A stretch of 64,000 nucleotides of DNA from Diprion similis (lineage: Eukaryota > Arthropoda > Insecta > Hymenoptera > Diprionidae): the NCBI RefSeq assembly GCF_021155765.1, contig NC_060108.1:6018925-6082924 (forward strand), written 5' to 3'. This document shows positions 43,628 through 54,445 of this stretch, piece after piece; position 1 is the first letter of the stretch; each line of letters begins with the position of its first letter. The notes beneath the pieces are model-generated. The model worked only from the letters and a program-made list of their open reading frames with translations, did no database searches and had not been told where the DNA came from. The position numbers and the translations under genes are program-made.

Positions 43628-46106
43628 TGTAACGTCTCGTTTTTCTGTGGCTGTCACAGACGCGATGGACGTACTTTATCCCCTTTCCAAGGGCGGTTAT
43701 GTCGATAAGTGTTGGTGTGGGCGGTCCCTGCCCAAGGGTGCTGCTCGTCCTTCGATGCGGAGGTGCAACGCTGTGCGCGGGAGTATGAGGATTTACATGG
43801 GTGAAGCGGCGAAGAATCCACCACTGCAATAGTGCGTAGATGTAGCCGGCGAGGTGGATGGGTGTGTGATTTAGCAATGCAGGGTGCGCTGCATTAGCGC
43901 ACGACCGCAGCCGTGTGTGCGTGTGTAGTGGCAATGAATCCTTCACTGCAATAGTGAGAAGATGCAGCCGAGGGTGTGAGTGAATGTGTACTTTAGCAAT
44001 GCAGGGTGCGCTGCAATAGCGCACGACCGCAGCCGTGTGTGTGTCGCAGCAATGAATCTTTCACTGCAATAGCGAGAAGATGCAGCCGGAGGTGTGGGTG
44101 CGTGTGTGATTTAGCAATGCAGAGTACGCTGCAATAGCGCACGACCGCAGCCGCGTGTGGGTGTCGGCAATGAATCCTTCACTGCAATAGTGAGAAGACG
44201 CAGCCGGTGTTGTGGATGGATGTATGATTTAGCAATGCAGAGTGCGCTGCACTAGCGCACGACCACAGCCGTGTGTGTGTGTGTGTCCGCAATGAATCTT
44301 TCACTGCAATAGTGAGAAGACGCAGCCGGTGTTGTGGATGGATGTATGATTTAGCAATGCAGAGTACGCTGCAATAGCGCACGACCACAGCCGTGTGTGT
44401 GTGTGTGTCGGCAATGAATCTTTCACTGCAATAGTGAGAAGACGCAGCCGGTGTTGTGGATGGATGTATGATTTAGCAATGCAGAGTGCGCTGCACTAGC
44501 GCACGACCACAGCCGTGTGTGTGTGTGTGTCCGCAATGAATCTTTCACTGCAATAGTGAGAAGACGCAGCCGGTGTTGTGGATGGATGTATGATTTAGCA
44601 ATGCAGAGTGCGCTGCAATAGCGCACGACCACAGCCGTGTGTGTGTGTGTGTCAGCAATGAATCTTTCACTGCAATAGTGAGAAGACGCAGCCGGTGTTG
44701 TGGATGGATGTATGATTTAGCAATGCAGAGGGCGCTGCAATAGCGCACGACCGCAGCCGTGTGCGTGTGTCAGCAATGAGTCTCTCACTGCAATAGTGAT
44801 AAGACGCAGCCGTTAATGTGGATGGATGTGTAGTTTAGCAATGCAGGGTGCGCTGCAATAGCGCACGACCGCAGCCGTGTGTGTGTGTCAGCAATGAATC
44901 CCTCACTGCAATAGTGAGCAGACGCAGCCGGGGTTGTGGTTGGATGTATGATTTAGCAATGCAGAGTGCGCTGCAATAGCGCACGACCGCAGCTGTATGT
45001 GTGTGTGTGTCAGCAATGAATCTTTCACTGCAATAGTGAGAAGACGCAGCCGTTAGTATGGATGGATGTGCGAGTTAGCAATGCAGAGTGCGCTGCAATA
45101 GCGTACGACCGCAGCCGTGTGTGTGCGTCAGCAATGGATCTTTCACTGCAATAGTGAGAAGACGCAGCCGTTAATATGGATGGATGTGTGAGTTAGCAAT
45201 GCAGAGTGCGCAGCAATAGCGCACGACCGCAGCCGCGTGTGGGTGTCAGCAATGAATCCTTCACTGCAATAGTGATAAGATGCAGCCGGTGGGATGAAGG
45301 GGTGGGTGATTGACAGAATCTCTCTTTGCGCGTGCTGGATAAAATAAGAATTTTAATCTATTTCGCCTGCGGCGTTTAACATTATACAAAAAAAATAGAA
45401 AAATAAAGAATCAACCAATGTTGGGTGATAAAATAATAATAATGATAAATATTAATAGTGAAATAATACAGAAAATTGTGTGGCCTAATATCGGCGCCAG
45501 CTACCGAACAAATTGATTAAATGCGTGTGTTGTAATTAATGACAGTCGTTACGAGTCGTTGACGTGCTGCAGAGCAGTAAATAAAGATAATATAAATTTA
45601 TGTAGGTTTGCTGTTTAGAATGGTCTGAGATTTCGAAATAGAAGAATATAATACTTTAAATAGCCGTTATACGGTTAGAACACAATGTATATAATTGGAT
45701 CAACTGAGCGGTCTTAGTTGATCCTTTGTTTGCGAATTAGCTTCTCCAAAGGAGAGCTTGAAGAAGAGAGTATCCTCCTGTGTCCGAGGTGCCGGCTTAT
45801 ATACTATTTTGGTTCCTTCCCCCTCTTTGGCGGCGCGCGAGGCTCGGACGCCGTGCGTTATATAGATATGGGTTTTTGCTTGCTGTGCCGGATTAGCGTG
45901 TCTCCTATAGGTATATTTCTTAGTATATACATATTATTCTATTCTCTTTGGCTTTGCTCGTTTTTGAATATTATAGGACTAGTTTCAGTCTTTTATATGT
46001 TATATTCGTGCTTTGTGGCGGCTAAAGTTAATTCGCGGAGTGGTTGACTCGAAGGAAGTGGGTTGCTTCCGTGGATTATAATACATAACGTCTTTAGGGC
46101 GTTACA
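43628..46106. mobile_element. Solo-LTR-like insertion (2.48 kb) in YqaJ gene
   Basis: It begins TGTAACGTCTCG, ends GGGCGTTACA and is flanked by AACT duplicates (43624-43627 and 46107-46110). TG...CA ends and a 4-bp duplication suggest a solo LTR. The TGTAACG/CGTTACA ends match repeats D1/D2 in form but the bodies differ. The first two thirds hold the hairpin minisatellite. 45310-46106 is AT-rich with a short open frame (45718-46047) that I do not consider coding. Confidence 0.75.
43811..45300. repeat. Minisatellite, 12 units of about 121 bp with hairpins
   Basis: TTAGCAATGCAG recurs at about 43870, 43993, 44111, 44229, 44351, 44473, 44595, 44717, 44835, 44953, 45075 and 45194. Each unit contains two inverted repeats with the same five-base loop: GTGCGCTGCAATAGCGCAC and TCACTGCAATAGTGA. 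A (GT)n run follows the first hairpin. Open frames on the minus strand here simply track the repeat. Confidence 0.93.
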
Positions 46107-47171
46107 AACTATGTTGTGATACATTAGAACAATCAAATTGTGATGAGTGGTTTCAGGCTCGAAAATTAAGAATAAGTGCAAGTAAAGATGTACATTCAAT
46201 AAAAATCAGACAAAAAAAAACTGAGGAGGCATTGCTCATGGAAATGGTGAATCCAAAAAATATTACAACTAAATCAATTTTGTATGGTAGAAATAACGAA
46301 AAAAAAGCTATAAAAGTTTATGAGAAGATGTACGGAGTCAAAGTAATAAAACTTGGAGTTTTAGTCAGCGATAGGCAACCATGGCTGTGTGCCAGCCTTG
46401 ATGGAGTAGTTTTAGAAAATGATTCTATCCTTAGAATTATAGAAATAAAATGCCCTAGTAGCTGTCAAAAATTACCAATTATTGATGAAGCGAATGAAAA
46501 ATGCAATGTCAAATATTTAAAATTTTATGGAGATCAAATAAGATTGAAAGAAAGTAGTATGTACTATACTCAGTGTCAAGTACAAATGTATGTTAGTGGT
46601 GTAAGTACCTGTCACTTGTTTATTTACTCGCCAATTGAAAATGGAAGTTGTTGTGTTCAAGTTGAGAGAGATGAATCATTTTTGCAAAGTCATTATTAAA
46701 AGTGAACAATTTTATTTTCATTACTATTTACCTGCCTTAATGTCAAAACCATTAGAAAATCAAGATGAAAAAAAAAGATGTTTCAATGGGCAAGACATTT
46801 CCAATCAAAATTAAAATATTGTTTCCGAAAGTAATCAAAGTACAATTATGATACTTTATTACAAATTTGTTTTCTTTGTTATTAATATATGAGAAGGGTT
46901 ATCAATGCGCAATTTTATTTTAGAAAGAATGCAAATGCATTTTCCAATCGTTAAAACAATACCAAAGTATTATGATTAAATATTCTTTTATTTATGATAT
47001 AGTAAGTACAAAAATGAAAATAGCAAGTATTAATTACTAAAAGCAGTTGCAGTACTTCTAAATATTAAATGCAACTTTATAAAATAATACAATATATTTT
47101 ATATTAAGACAGTTGAAAAAAAAAAAAAAAACAATAAAACGTTCAATTATTTCTTGTCAAAAAAGTTGTTG

Positions 47172-48995
47172 TTATTCAATATTTATTCCTGCAATTATTG
47201 GGGTCTGAAGATTTACTAATACACAGCACATTTGGAGTAGATCATCGATACTTGAAAGCAAATGCTCCGGTATAAATTGTAAAATTTTGTATGTTCTCAA
47301 CCGTTGCATAATTCTTTCGACGTGGATACGAACTCTTGCTACACTGTATGTTAAACATGTTTCTTTTTCACTGAACTCATTTTTTTTCTCTAAGAACGGT
47401 GGCATAACAAACAATACTTTTTTGCCTGATGCATCAATTTTTGCTTTAATTTCTGGAAATCCTTTATCTGCTAAAACTTCATCTCCGTCCTCAAGTAAAT
47501 CTACAAACTTTGATTCTATTGTTATGTTAGAATCTGTTTTTCTTCCTCCGGCTACTTTAGATTTGAAACTAATCCACCCACATGGAGCAATTCCAATGAG
47601 AACTTTTGCTGTAAATCCTTTTTTATAATGAGAATAAGTGAAGACTTTATTATTTACACCACTAAGTATTTCAATTTCAAACTCCGTGCAATCTATTATA
47701 ACTCGAGTGTTTGCATACTCTGGCTTGAAACAATCTGGCATTGTTCTCTGCACTACATATTTGTCAGGCCAAAACACTAAATTTGCTGTAACTGCAGCTA
47801 AATGATGCAGCATTGAATAAAATATTTTTGAAATGGTTGGCTCATTTACAGCAAAAAATACACTCAGTGTAGAAAATGTTAAACCTGTTTTCATCAAAAT
47901 TAAAAAAATGAACAATCTATTTTTTAGCGACACAGTACATCTGTTTTCATTTACAGCTGATTTAGCCCTTTTCAACAAAAATTCAAAATTTTCCTGTGTC
48001 ACTCCTGCAGTCTGCTTTAGTTGCTTTTCATTATTAATTGATTCATAACCACAAAACTTTCTATTTTCCTTCTCCAAATTACAAGATACTTCTTTATCAC
48101 AAGCACTTTTTGAAGGTGTGCCTACACATTGATCTTTTACTTTTTTCCCTACAATTTCAATAGTATTCAAAGATGTTAAATCTGTTTGAATTTCAGCGTC
48201 ACAGTAATTCTTATCGCTATAAATATATTTACCACAAGTAAAAGAATTCGATGTATTAAAATCATTTAAATGAAGTATTTCTACTTGACATTCTTGGTCC
48301 ACATTTTCTTTTCCTACAATAACACTTCGATCAAATGCACTATTTTCTCCATAATTGATAATTTCATTTTGTTGATTTCCATTTTCATAACCATTGATAC
48401 GTTCTTTTTGTTGCTTTAATTGTCTGCGAGGTTTTTCCACATTCAATTCATTTGATTGATCAGCCATTCTGCGTTTCATAAAACGAGCATGTCTAAAAAT
48501 GAAGAATTACTTTATAAGAAACAATATAACAATATTACATTATCAGTACATCTAAATCATGCATTTTATTCATATTACTTTATTCATACCTGCTTAAAGC
48601 TTGTTTTTCATCAATTTTGTTGCGATGTTTCAAAGAAAATACAGTAGGAACATAGCTAGGGCTTGAAACAGAATCTGACTTCCTATTTCCAATAAAATGC
48701 TGGCTGCAGATAACATGACTTGGTTTTAATATCCAGTTTGATCCATCGGGGCTAGAAAAAAAATATTAAAATGAACACACTTGAGATATAGAATTGGTAT
48801 GTAGTAGACAGCATCAACGCTGACAGCTGATTAATACATCCAGCTTAGTTAGGTCAAGATATCTTACTGGTTCCGCTGTACAGCAGCAATCCACAGTTTC
48901 TTTTGATCTTCTTTGTGCTTATGTTTAGGAAATTTGTAAAATTCACAAGCGCTGTTTGTGTGCGAATTTGTACAGCCAAAGACACAGCAAACCAT
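47172..48995 (-). CDS. THAP-domain DDE transposase of ISL2EU-like element
   Basis: Minus-strand exons are 48995-48868, 48751-48590 and 48492-47172, with GT-AG junctions and consistent phases. Exons 1-2 encode a C2CH THAP finger (MVCCVFGCTNSH ... LWIAAV ... HVICSQHF). Exon 3 has a low-complexity linker, then an HTH-like segment (FSTLSVFFAVNEPTISKIF). The DDE_Tnp_4 core follows, with RVIIDCTEFEI (D), EVLADKGFPEI (D) and ARVRIHVERIMQRL (E). It ends at 47172. No stop or shift is seen, so this gene looks intact while its helper on the other strand is split. It would cut and join the GCCTCCTGCA termini. Confidence 0.88.
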
Positions 48996-49135
48996 TATAA
49001 ATTAACGGAAATATTTATTAATTTATACGAGCAGTAATGGTACGCTCTGTAAAAATCCGGAACGCTTTTTAACTTTCTCGCCACCATGAGCGCCTCGATC
49101 GATTTGCTTATCCCCTCTACCTTGGTGCAGGAGGC

Positions 49136-49884
49136 CAATAGATGCAAGTGTAGCACAGTCGGGGATACATGTTGGTTGTGTCTACGGTATCGTTACCGAC
49201 GGAACTACTCCGTGTAAGACATGGCTGCCTATAATACGGCGATTAGTCCATGCTCACCCGGCAAGTTTACTCCAGGGTTCTTTAGTAGACTTAATCAATG
49301 TTAAGTAATACTTCCAATGGTTCAAACAATGACTGTGATATTAGTAAGGTTCCGTAAGAGGATCTCGCGACCTCTGAGGTAAGTATATCCCTACAATTAA
49401 TAAAAGGTAATCAAATGTGTATAACTAGGTAATATCCGGTAGCTCATAGGTCAGTCGCAAGATACTCGTACCGCAGGTAAACGTGGTTAGTCGTGTTCAC
49501 CGAATAGAAAAGGCAAGATTTGTGGTGGGGAGGTCGGATGCCACAGACGCACCGCAGCCGTTAGGTCAGTACACCGTCCACCTTTGAAAGAGCCACATCT
49601 ATTTTTTCCGATCAGAATTCCGAGAGGTAAGTCTTTGAGTCTTTATTTATTTTCGAAATTCTCGCGCCTACATAGCATGTCGAAAATCAAATAGTTGTGC
49701 GACAATCATGCATCGATACTCGTCTTTTTTCACAATATCTCGCATCGTAAATAAAACTCCGGTGAAGATCTTTTTTCACGAAGATTGCAAAACGCATTGG
49801 CATACGGTACGAACAGTCAAACGGGCATATACGCGGCACAAGTCCAATACAACACAGTGTGCGACAAGCGGGGAAAAGCATGCG
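49136..49884. other. Unassigned spacer
   Basis: Moderately GC-rich sequence with isolated GTAAG motifs but no convincing frame, repeat or element end. Confidence 0.4.
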
Positions 49885-50515
49885 CCGAGCTTACGTAAAC
49901 AAACGACAACGCAGAATTTCCACGGCTTTCGGGCCGACGTAAACAAACGACAAAGTAGAATACTCACGGCTCACTCGGCGCTCGAGCCGACGCAGGCAAG
50001 CGACGAACGGACAAACCCACGGCTCGCTCGGCGCTCGAGCCGATGTCAACAAACGACAAAGTAGAATACTCACGGCTCACTCGGCGCTCGAGTCGACGTA
50101 AACAAACGACCTAGTCGAATATCTACAGCTTGTTCGACGCTCGAGCCAACGTAAACAAACGGCAAAGCAGAATAATCACGGCTCACTCGGCGCTCGATAC
50201 GACGTAAACAAACGACCTAGTCGAATATCCACAGCTCGCTCGGCGCTCGTACCAACGTAAACAAACGGCAAAGCAGAATATTCACGGCTCACCCGGCGCT
50301 CGAGTCGACGTAAACACACTACCTAGTCGAATATCCACAGCTCTCTCGGTGCTCGAGCCAACGTCAACAAACGGCAACGCAGAATTTCCACGGCTTTCGG
50401 ACTTACATAAACAAACGACAAAGTAAAATACTCACGGCTCACTCGGCGCTCGAGCCGACGCAGGCAAGCGACGAACGGGAAAACCCACTGCTCGCTCGGC
50501 CCTCGAGCCGGTCAT
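49885..50515. repeat. 53-bp minisatellite, about 11-12 units
   Basis: Units read like GTAAACAAACGACAAAG..., then ACGGCTCACTCGGCGCTCGA, then GCCGAC. Two alternating variants are seen, GACAAAGTAGAATACTCACGG and GACCTAGTCGAATATCCACAG. Small frames in this array on the minus strand are repeat-driven. Confidence 0.85.
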
Positions 50516-51385
50516 AAAGTCACCACAAAATAGAATAACCACAATAGAGCGCACCGCCGACGATATTGGCGATATTCCACGAATATTACAATATAAACGC
50601 CCGCGTCAAACCCAAACTTTTCGTTAATATTATTCCTATACAAATGTATGTATTTTCCTCCCCTTATTTTCACCTTCCGATTCAAGTCACTTCGTTTCAG
50701 TTCAATTTTATTCAATTTCAAGTTATTTTTCCGTCCGTTTCCACCAAAATTCAGGCTACATGTAATTTATTTCAATTTTCTTCCATTAATCTTGTTTTTT
50801 GTTTTTATATCCGCTCCAAGTCACTTTTCCGTTTGCTTTAACCCGCCGTTGCGCTATATATTGTTGTCTACTTTCATTTTTCACTTTCTTTCGATTTTGC
50901 CATTTCCATTCGCTTGTCTTGCGTTATTGTTCTGTAAAATTATTTGTCTTCGCTGTTTTTCTTTTGATCTTCTTGTGTCCTGTATTAAATTTCAGTTACG
51001 TACGCATTTTTCATCCACCGTCGTCGCGATCTACGTGATATCGTTGATTCCCTAATACGCGTCCGGTAAATAGTTGTAACTTCGACGCTTTGTCGCGTCG
51101 TTCGCTTCAAATGTGAATTATTAGGCGTACCTAATTTCACCACGGAATCGTCTTGACGTACGGATTATTTCTTCTGAACTACCGTCATGTTTTCCATGTC
51201 AGTCGAAAAAAGCCTATATACAATCATCCCACGACACGCAAATATTTTCGAAATCCAAACCTACGCGAACATTATCGGTATCGAACTAATTCTCATTACG
51301 CCGTACCTTTATTTCAATCGAGATAAGACCGTCACGCCAACACATATCAATCTCACGAGTCGTATTGTCTCTTTACAGCAGCATC
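50516..51385. other. T-rich spacer upstream of proline-rich gene
   Basis: Pyrimidine-rich plus strand. The open frames here are low-complexity (Phe/Ser/Leu) and overlap one another in different phases, so I do not call a gene. It may include promoter or first-intron sequence of the downstream gene. Confidence 0.4.
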
Positions 51386-52389
51386 ATGAGTGAAGAATGC
51401 AGAGCTGAATCTGCCGATTCGGAGGGTACCTGGGATATACCCCTCTCCCAGGCCAGGATGGTAAGTAGCGTTGTTGCAAAGCAGCGGTACAAGTGAAATC
51501 GAAAAGCTGTTAATTTTGCATTCCGTATCGTTTCGCAGGTTGCGCGGACCGTAAAAGCCGAAGAAAACTCCGCGGAGTGGCGAGTTCCCGTAGGTATGAA
51601 AATTTTTCACAACTAGCGGTACAGGCACGTCCGGTAAGCCGCGCCATCCCGCAGAGCGTCGTCTTCCCGATAATAAAGCGTTTCATGGTGTCACACGTTG
51701 TTGCAGCCGTTGTCGCCGATAGAAATACTCTTCGAGGATTCCGAAGACGAGGAGCCGGCAGCCGACCGACAACGGCTTACACCGCCGACGCCGGGATCTT
51801 CGCCACCGCCACCGCCTCCGTCACCGGAGCGGCTGGAGGAAAACGTAAGTACGAGCGCAATTCGAAGGTCGCGCCGAAGGCACATCCGGTAAACCGCGTG
51901 CCGCCTTGTCACGCGACATCTGTGCATTGATCAAGCTCATCAGTGCGTTGCACGTTTTCGCAACTAACATTGTGATGTTATTGCAGGGGACCCCGCCAAT
52001 GGTCGAGCGGCCAAATACGCCGCCACCGCCCCCAGCACTGGCGTTGCCGCCGTACAGAGTATTAAGGGAGCGCTTCGAAGGGGGGGGGGGGGGGGGCGGT
52101 GGCGATGGACCAGCCCGCGCCCCCAAGACGCCGATACGAACCGGAAGAGGATGAGTTACTCCTGGCGTACGCCGTGCGGAGGCCGTCGCTCCGCGGCTTG
52201 TACAGCTAGGAGTTCTGGGCGCGGGCGGTCAGGGTCCCGGGCGGCCTGGCGGTATTGCGGAGGTCGCCGTGCTCCCTTCTCAGCCGGCTCCGGCTGCTCG
52301 TTAAAACCAAAAAACGCGTATTGGAACGGCTCGAACCAGGGCGTAGGAACGCCCTGGAAAATTTTTTCAAGGCCGCGCGTAGAGAATAA
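51386..52389 (+). CDS. Unknown acidic, proline-rich multi-exon protein
   Basis: I do not recognise the product. The predicted exons are 51386-51460, 51539-51589, 51707-51844 and 51987 onward, each bounded by good GT-AG signals and all in phase 0. Exon 1 is MSEECRAESADSEGTWDIPL. Exon 3 is acidic then proline-rich (FEDSEDEEP ... TPPTPGSSPPPPPPSPERL). Exon 4 is again proline-rich (NTPPPPPALALPP). A run of 17 G (52080-52096) then fixes the frame. As written it stops at TGA 52152-52154. One G fewer opens a frame through RRRYEPEEDELLLAYAVRRP to TAG 52207-52209, and beyond that to TAA 52387-52389, ending in NALENFFKAARRE. Introns 2 and 3 share CACRTCCGGTAARCCGCG, pointing to an exon duplication. It could be a host gene or an ORF of an unrecognised element. 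Confidence 0.45.
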
Positions 52390-52520
52390 TTAGAATAAAA
52401 CTATTACAATTGAGAGTAGGATGAGGACATATTACGTCAAGTTTAGGATAGTATAGATTAAAGAAATAAACAGTATAAAATTACAAGAGTTTATATGATT
52501 CAAGTCTTCAAGACACATAC

Positions 52521-53294
52521 ATGTCGTTCCAAGAAAAATTCCACAATCGAGTACGCCTAGTCCTCATACCGGTTAACCGTAACCCGCGAGATCTTCCGGA
52601 ACACCCTCCGATGACGCGTTCGAATATTCACTCATCCTTTGCGTCATCTCGAAAAAATTCGGTCACGCAGTGTCCAGCTTCACAGACGTTTCAGACGTTA
52701 TATAGTCGGATCTCTGATGTGCTTATAAAGAACGACTATCCACCTGGCTTATTACACAGAGTAATCAGTAGAAGAGTTTTACAAATATCACATTCTGACA
52801 TTAACAGTACACCAAATTTGGGAGAAAATAATAACATCCAAACCTTTATTTCTATTCCGTATGTTGCTGGGTTGTTTGAAAACTTGAATAGAACTTTCAA
52901 AAAATATAATGTTAGATTTGTAGGCAAAAATGTGAATGATCTACGTAGGTGGTTCGATTCTGGCAAAGATAGTCTTCCTTTTGATAAACAATCTAATGTG
53001 CTATACAAGATCTTCTGTATAGATTGTGGCAAACTTTATATTGGACAGACAAGCCGGTGTTTAAACACTAGGTTAAATGAACACAAAAACAACTATAAAG
53101 ACAGTGAGGACCACCAAACAGCACTGACAAAACATGCCTTAAATTTACAACACCAATTCGATTATGATAATGTAAAAATTTTGCATATTGAACCTAGATA
53201 TTATAACCGGTCGTTACTTGAAATGTGTAATATTGTGAGCAGTGTCACTTCTGTTAATTTGAGACAGGACATTAAACATTTCAGCGATGTTTAA
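52521..53294 (+). CDS. Penelope-like element C-terminal part with GIY-YIG
   Basis: This 257-aa frame corresponds to the linker and endonuclease end of a Penelope-like retroelement protein. The segment SIPYVAGLFENLNRTFKKYN followed by NVLYKIFCIDCGKLYIGQTS is typical of the family: a Cys-x2-Cys knuckle (CIDC) next to the GIY-YIG motif (here LYIGQTS), then RLNEHK and a conserved region. The reverse transcriptase expected upstream is missing, so the copy is 5'-truncated, as is usual for these elements. The start at 52521 is simply the first Met. It is not functional alone. Confidence 0.82.
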   Translation: MSFQEKFHNRVRLVLIPVNRNPRDLPEHPPMTRSNIHSSFASSRKNSVTQCPASQTFQTLYSRISDVLIKNDYPPGLLHRVISRRVLQISHSDINSTPNLGENNNIQTFISIPYVAGLFENLNRTFKKYNVRFVGKNVNDLRRWFDSGKDSLPFDKQSNVLYKIFCIDCGKLYIGQTSRCLNTRLNEHKNNYKDSEDHQTALTKHALNLQHQFDYDNVKILHIEPRYYNRSLLEMCNIVSSVTSVNLRQDIKHFSDV

Positions 53295-54030
53295 GTTAAA
53301 TTAATTTCCAACTCTAGAAGGTAGTTACGTTACCGATTGGGTTTATGTCAGTTGCCGACGCGTAATATTTAATTGTGGTTTGTGGTTTACACCATCTTGT
53401 CTTCTGATGTTCACATCTCCATTAATATCGATTCATGATCCAGGGACTGTTCCGGTTTGAGTCTTCCTGTTTGATCCTCTTTGCTTCTTACACTTGTTGT
53501 GTGTTACGTTTGGTTTGATCTTTTAAATCTAAAGCAATCCTAATGGAGAGGTGGGAGATCCGGAAGAAGAGAATTAAGAAATTAGCTGGCTTGATTAATT
53601 TTCGCTGACGTCTTGTTCCTTCCCTAAAAATTTTATGCATTGTAAATAAGGTTAGTTTGCTTTCTTCAATTGTAACACGAGCTTTCCTTGATTGTTGTAT
53701 AATTTTGATAATTTGTTCTAGATGATGGGTATACCCATCCAAATTGTCCGTCCTTTTTAAAATTCCAAGCTTATTTGGAACCAATGTGATAAGCTATTTA
53801 TAATGTGTCAAGGTTAGTCGCACACACACGTTCAATTTTATTCTCTGGACTTTGCGACATGTGCTATTTAAGTTGTAAATTTTGATTCTGTTCTACAAAT
53901 GAATTAATAAATTTTCGGTCCTGAAGATGACTCAAATCACAGAGTCGAAACGTTGACATCAACTGATTGTCTTAATGATTGGCCTGCATATCCAAGATTC
54001 TATTCAACATATCATAAGGAGGTCAAGACT
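53295..54030 (+). mobile_element. Penelope-like element 3' region
   Basis: Non-coding tail of the Penelope-like copy, ending at or near 54030, where homology of the 1.2-kb LTR family begins. It contains TAAATTTTCGGTCCTGAAGA..., a sequence type common at the 3' ends of these elements. Confidence 0.6.
53916..53969 (+). ncRNA. Hammerhead-ribozyme-like motif
   Basis: The core CTGAAGA (CUGANGA) is followed by stem II GACTC/GAGTC with loop AAATCACA, then GAAAC. GTTG/CAAC could form stem III with loop ACAT, and CGGTC/GATTG could form stem I with two wobble pairs. The bases after stem III read TGA rather than the expected G-U-H, so cleavage activity is doubtful. Hammerhead motifs are known in Penelope-like elements. 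Confidence 0.45.
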
Positions 54031-54445
54031 ACTTTCTGCACCAATCGGGGAGATGGACGACCAATTCGAGAGTGTGGAACCGGCCGTAAAGTGAGACCTC
54101 AACGGAGGATACACCGCGAGCGAAGGGTCTCACACAAGGCTACGGAGGGAGCGCCAACGCCGAGCTCTGCCGCGAGGGAAACCAAGGCGGACGAGATTCC
54201 CGCTGTTGGCCAGCGAACCGTAGCCTGCCCTCCTCGCGATACACCATCATGCCAACGATCGTGCTGCCTCTACGCCGCTGACGAGGACTGAACACCGGAG
54301 AGACCAACGACCGATCTGCGAGCCGCGACAGCGGAAACCGACGTTAGCAATAAGCTAGAATTTAAGAGTTGCGTAATTCGATACCCAATAAGATACGTCA
54401 AATTTCGGAAACGACAACGCCTCGTTTTGAATTTTTGGCTCGGCG
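54031..54445 (+). other. Internal segment before LTR C
   Basis: Homologous to 7208-7646 in reverse, hence the region just upstream of the 3' LTR of the long-LTR family. It is truncated on the left by or at the Penelope-like copy. Confidence 0.6.

Larger units (their letters stand above)
42795..46699 (+). pseudogene. SWIM zinc finger / YqaJ nuclease gene, split
   Basis: Exon 1 is 42795-43007 and exon 2 starts at 43104. Exon 2 runs to 43627 and resumes at 46111, because a 2479-bp insertion with AACT duplicates splits it. The N-terminal part has a SWIM motif (CTCVYNKSAKCKH, the CxC...CxH pattern) for nucleic acid or protein binding. The C-terminal part is a YqaJ-type PD-(D/E)xK exonuclease with SILYGRNNEKKA, WLCASLDGVV and IIEIKCPSS. 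Without the insertion and one duplicate the frame is continuous across the joint, so the insertion is the only lesion seen. In ISL2EU elements this second protein is thought to assist transposition. The stop is at 46697-46699. The ATG at 42795 may be internal if an upstream exon exists. Confidence 0.85.
42351..49135. mobile_element. ISL2EU/IS4EU-like Harbinger-superfamily element
   Basis: Imperfect inverted termini GCCTCCTGCAACAAG (42351) and GCCTCCTGCACCAAG (complement, ending 49135) bracket two convergent genes. One is a SWIM-YqaJ protein (plus strand) and the other a THAP-DDE transposase (minus strand). That gene pair is the hallmark of the ISL2EU group as I recall it. A clear 2-bp AT duplication could not be confirmed. 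46700-47171 and 48996-49135 hold no gene. 42351-42794 is leader sequence, possibly with an upstream exon ending at a GTAAGT near 42571. Confidence 0.8.

Noticed and set aside
43395-44748. Minus-strand frames rich in THTRL and HNTG
   Set aside because: They repeat with the 121-bp minisatellite period and are its by-product.
49687-50073. Overlapping frames on both strands with CRLFTSAR repeats
   Set aside because: They arise from the 53-bp minisatellite.
50566-51055. Phe/Leu-rich frames suggestive of membrane segments
   Set aside because: They are three overlapping phases in a pyrimidine-rich stretch, which gives Phe/Ser/Leu by composition.
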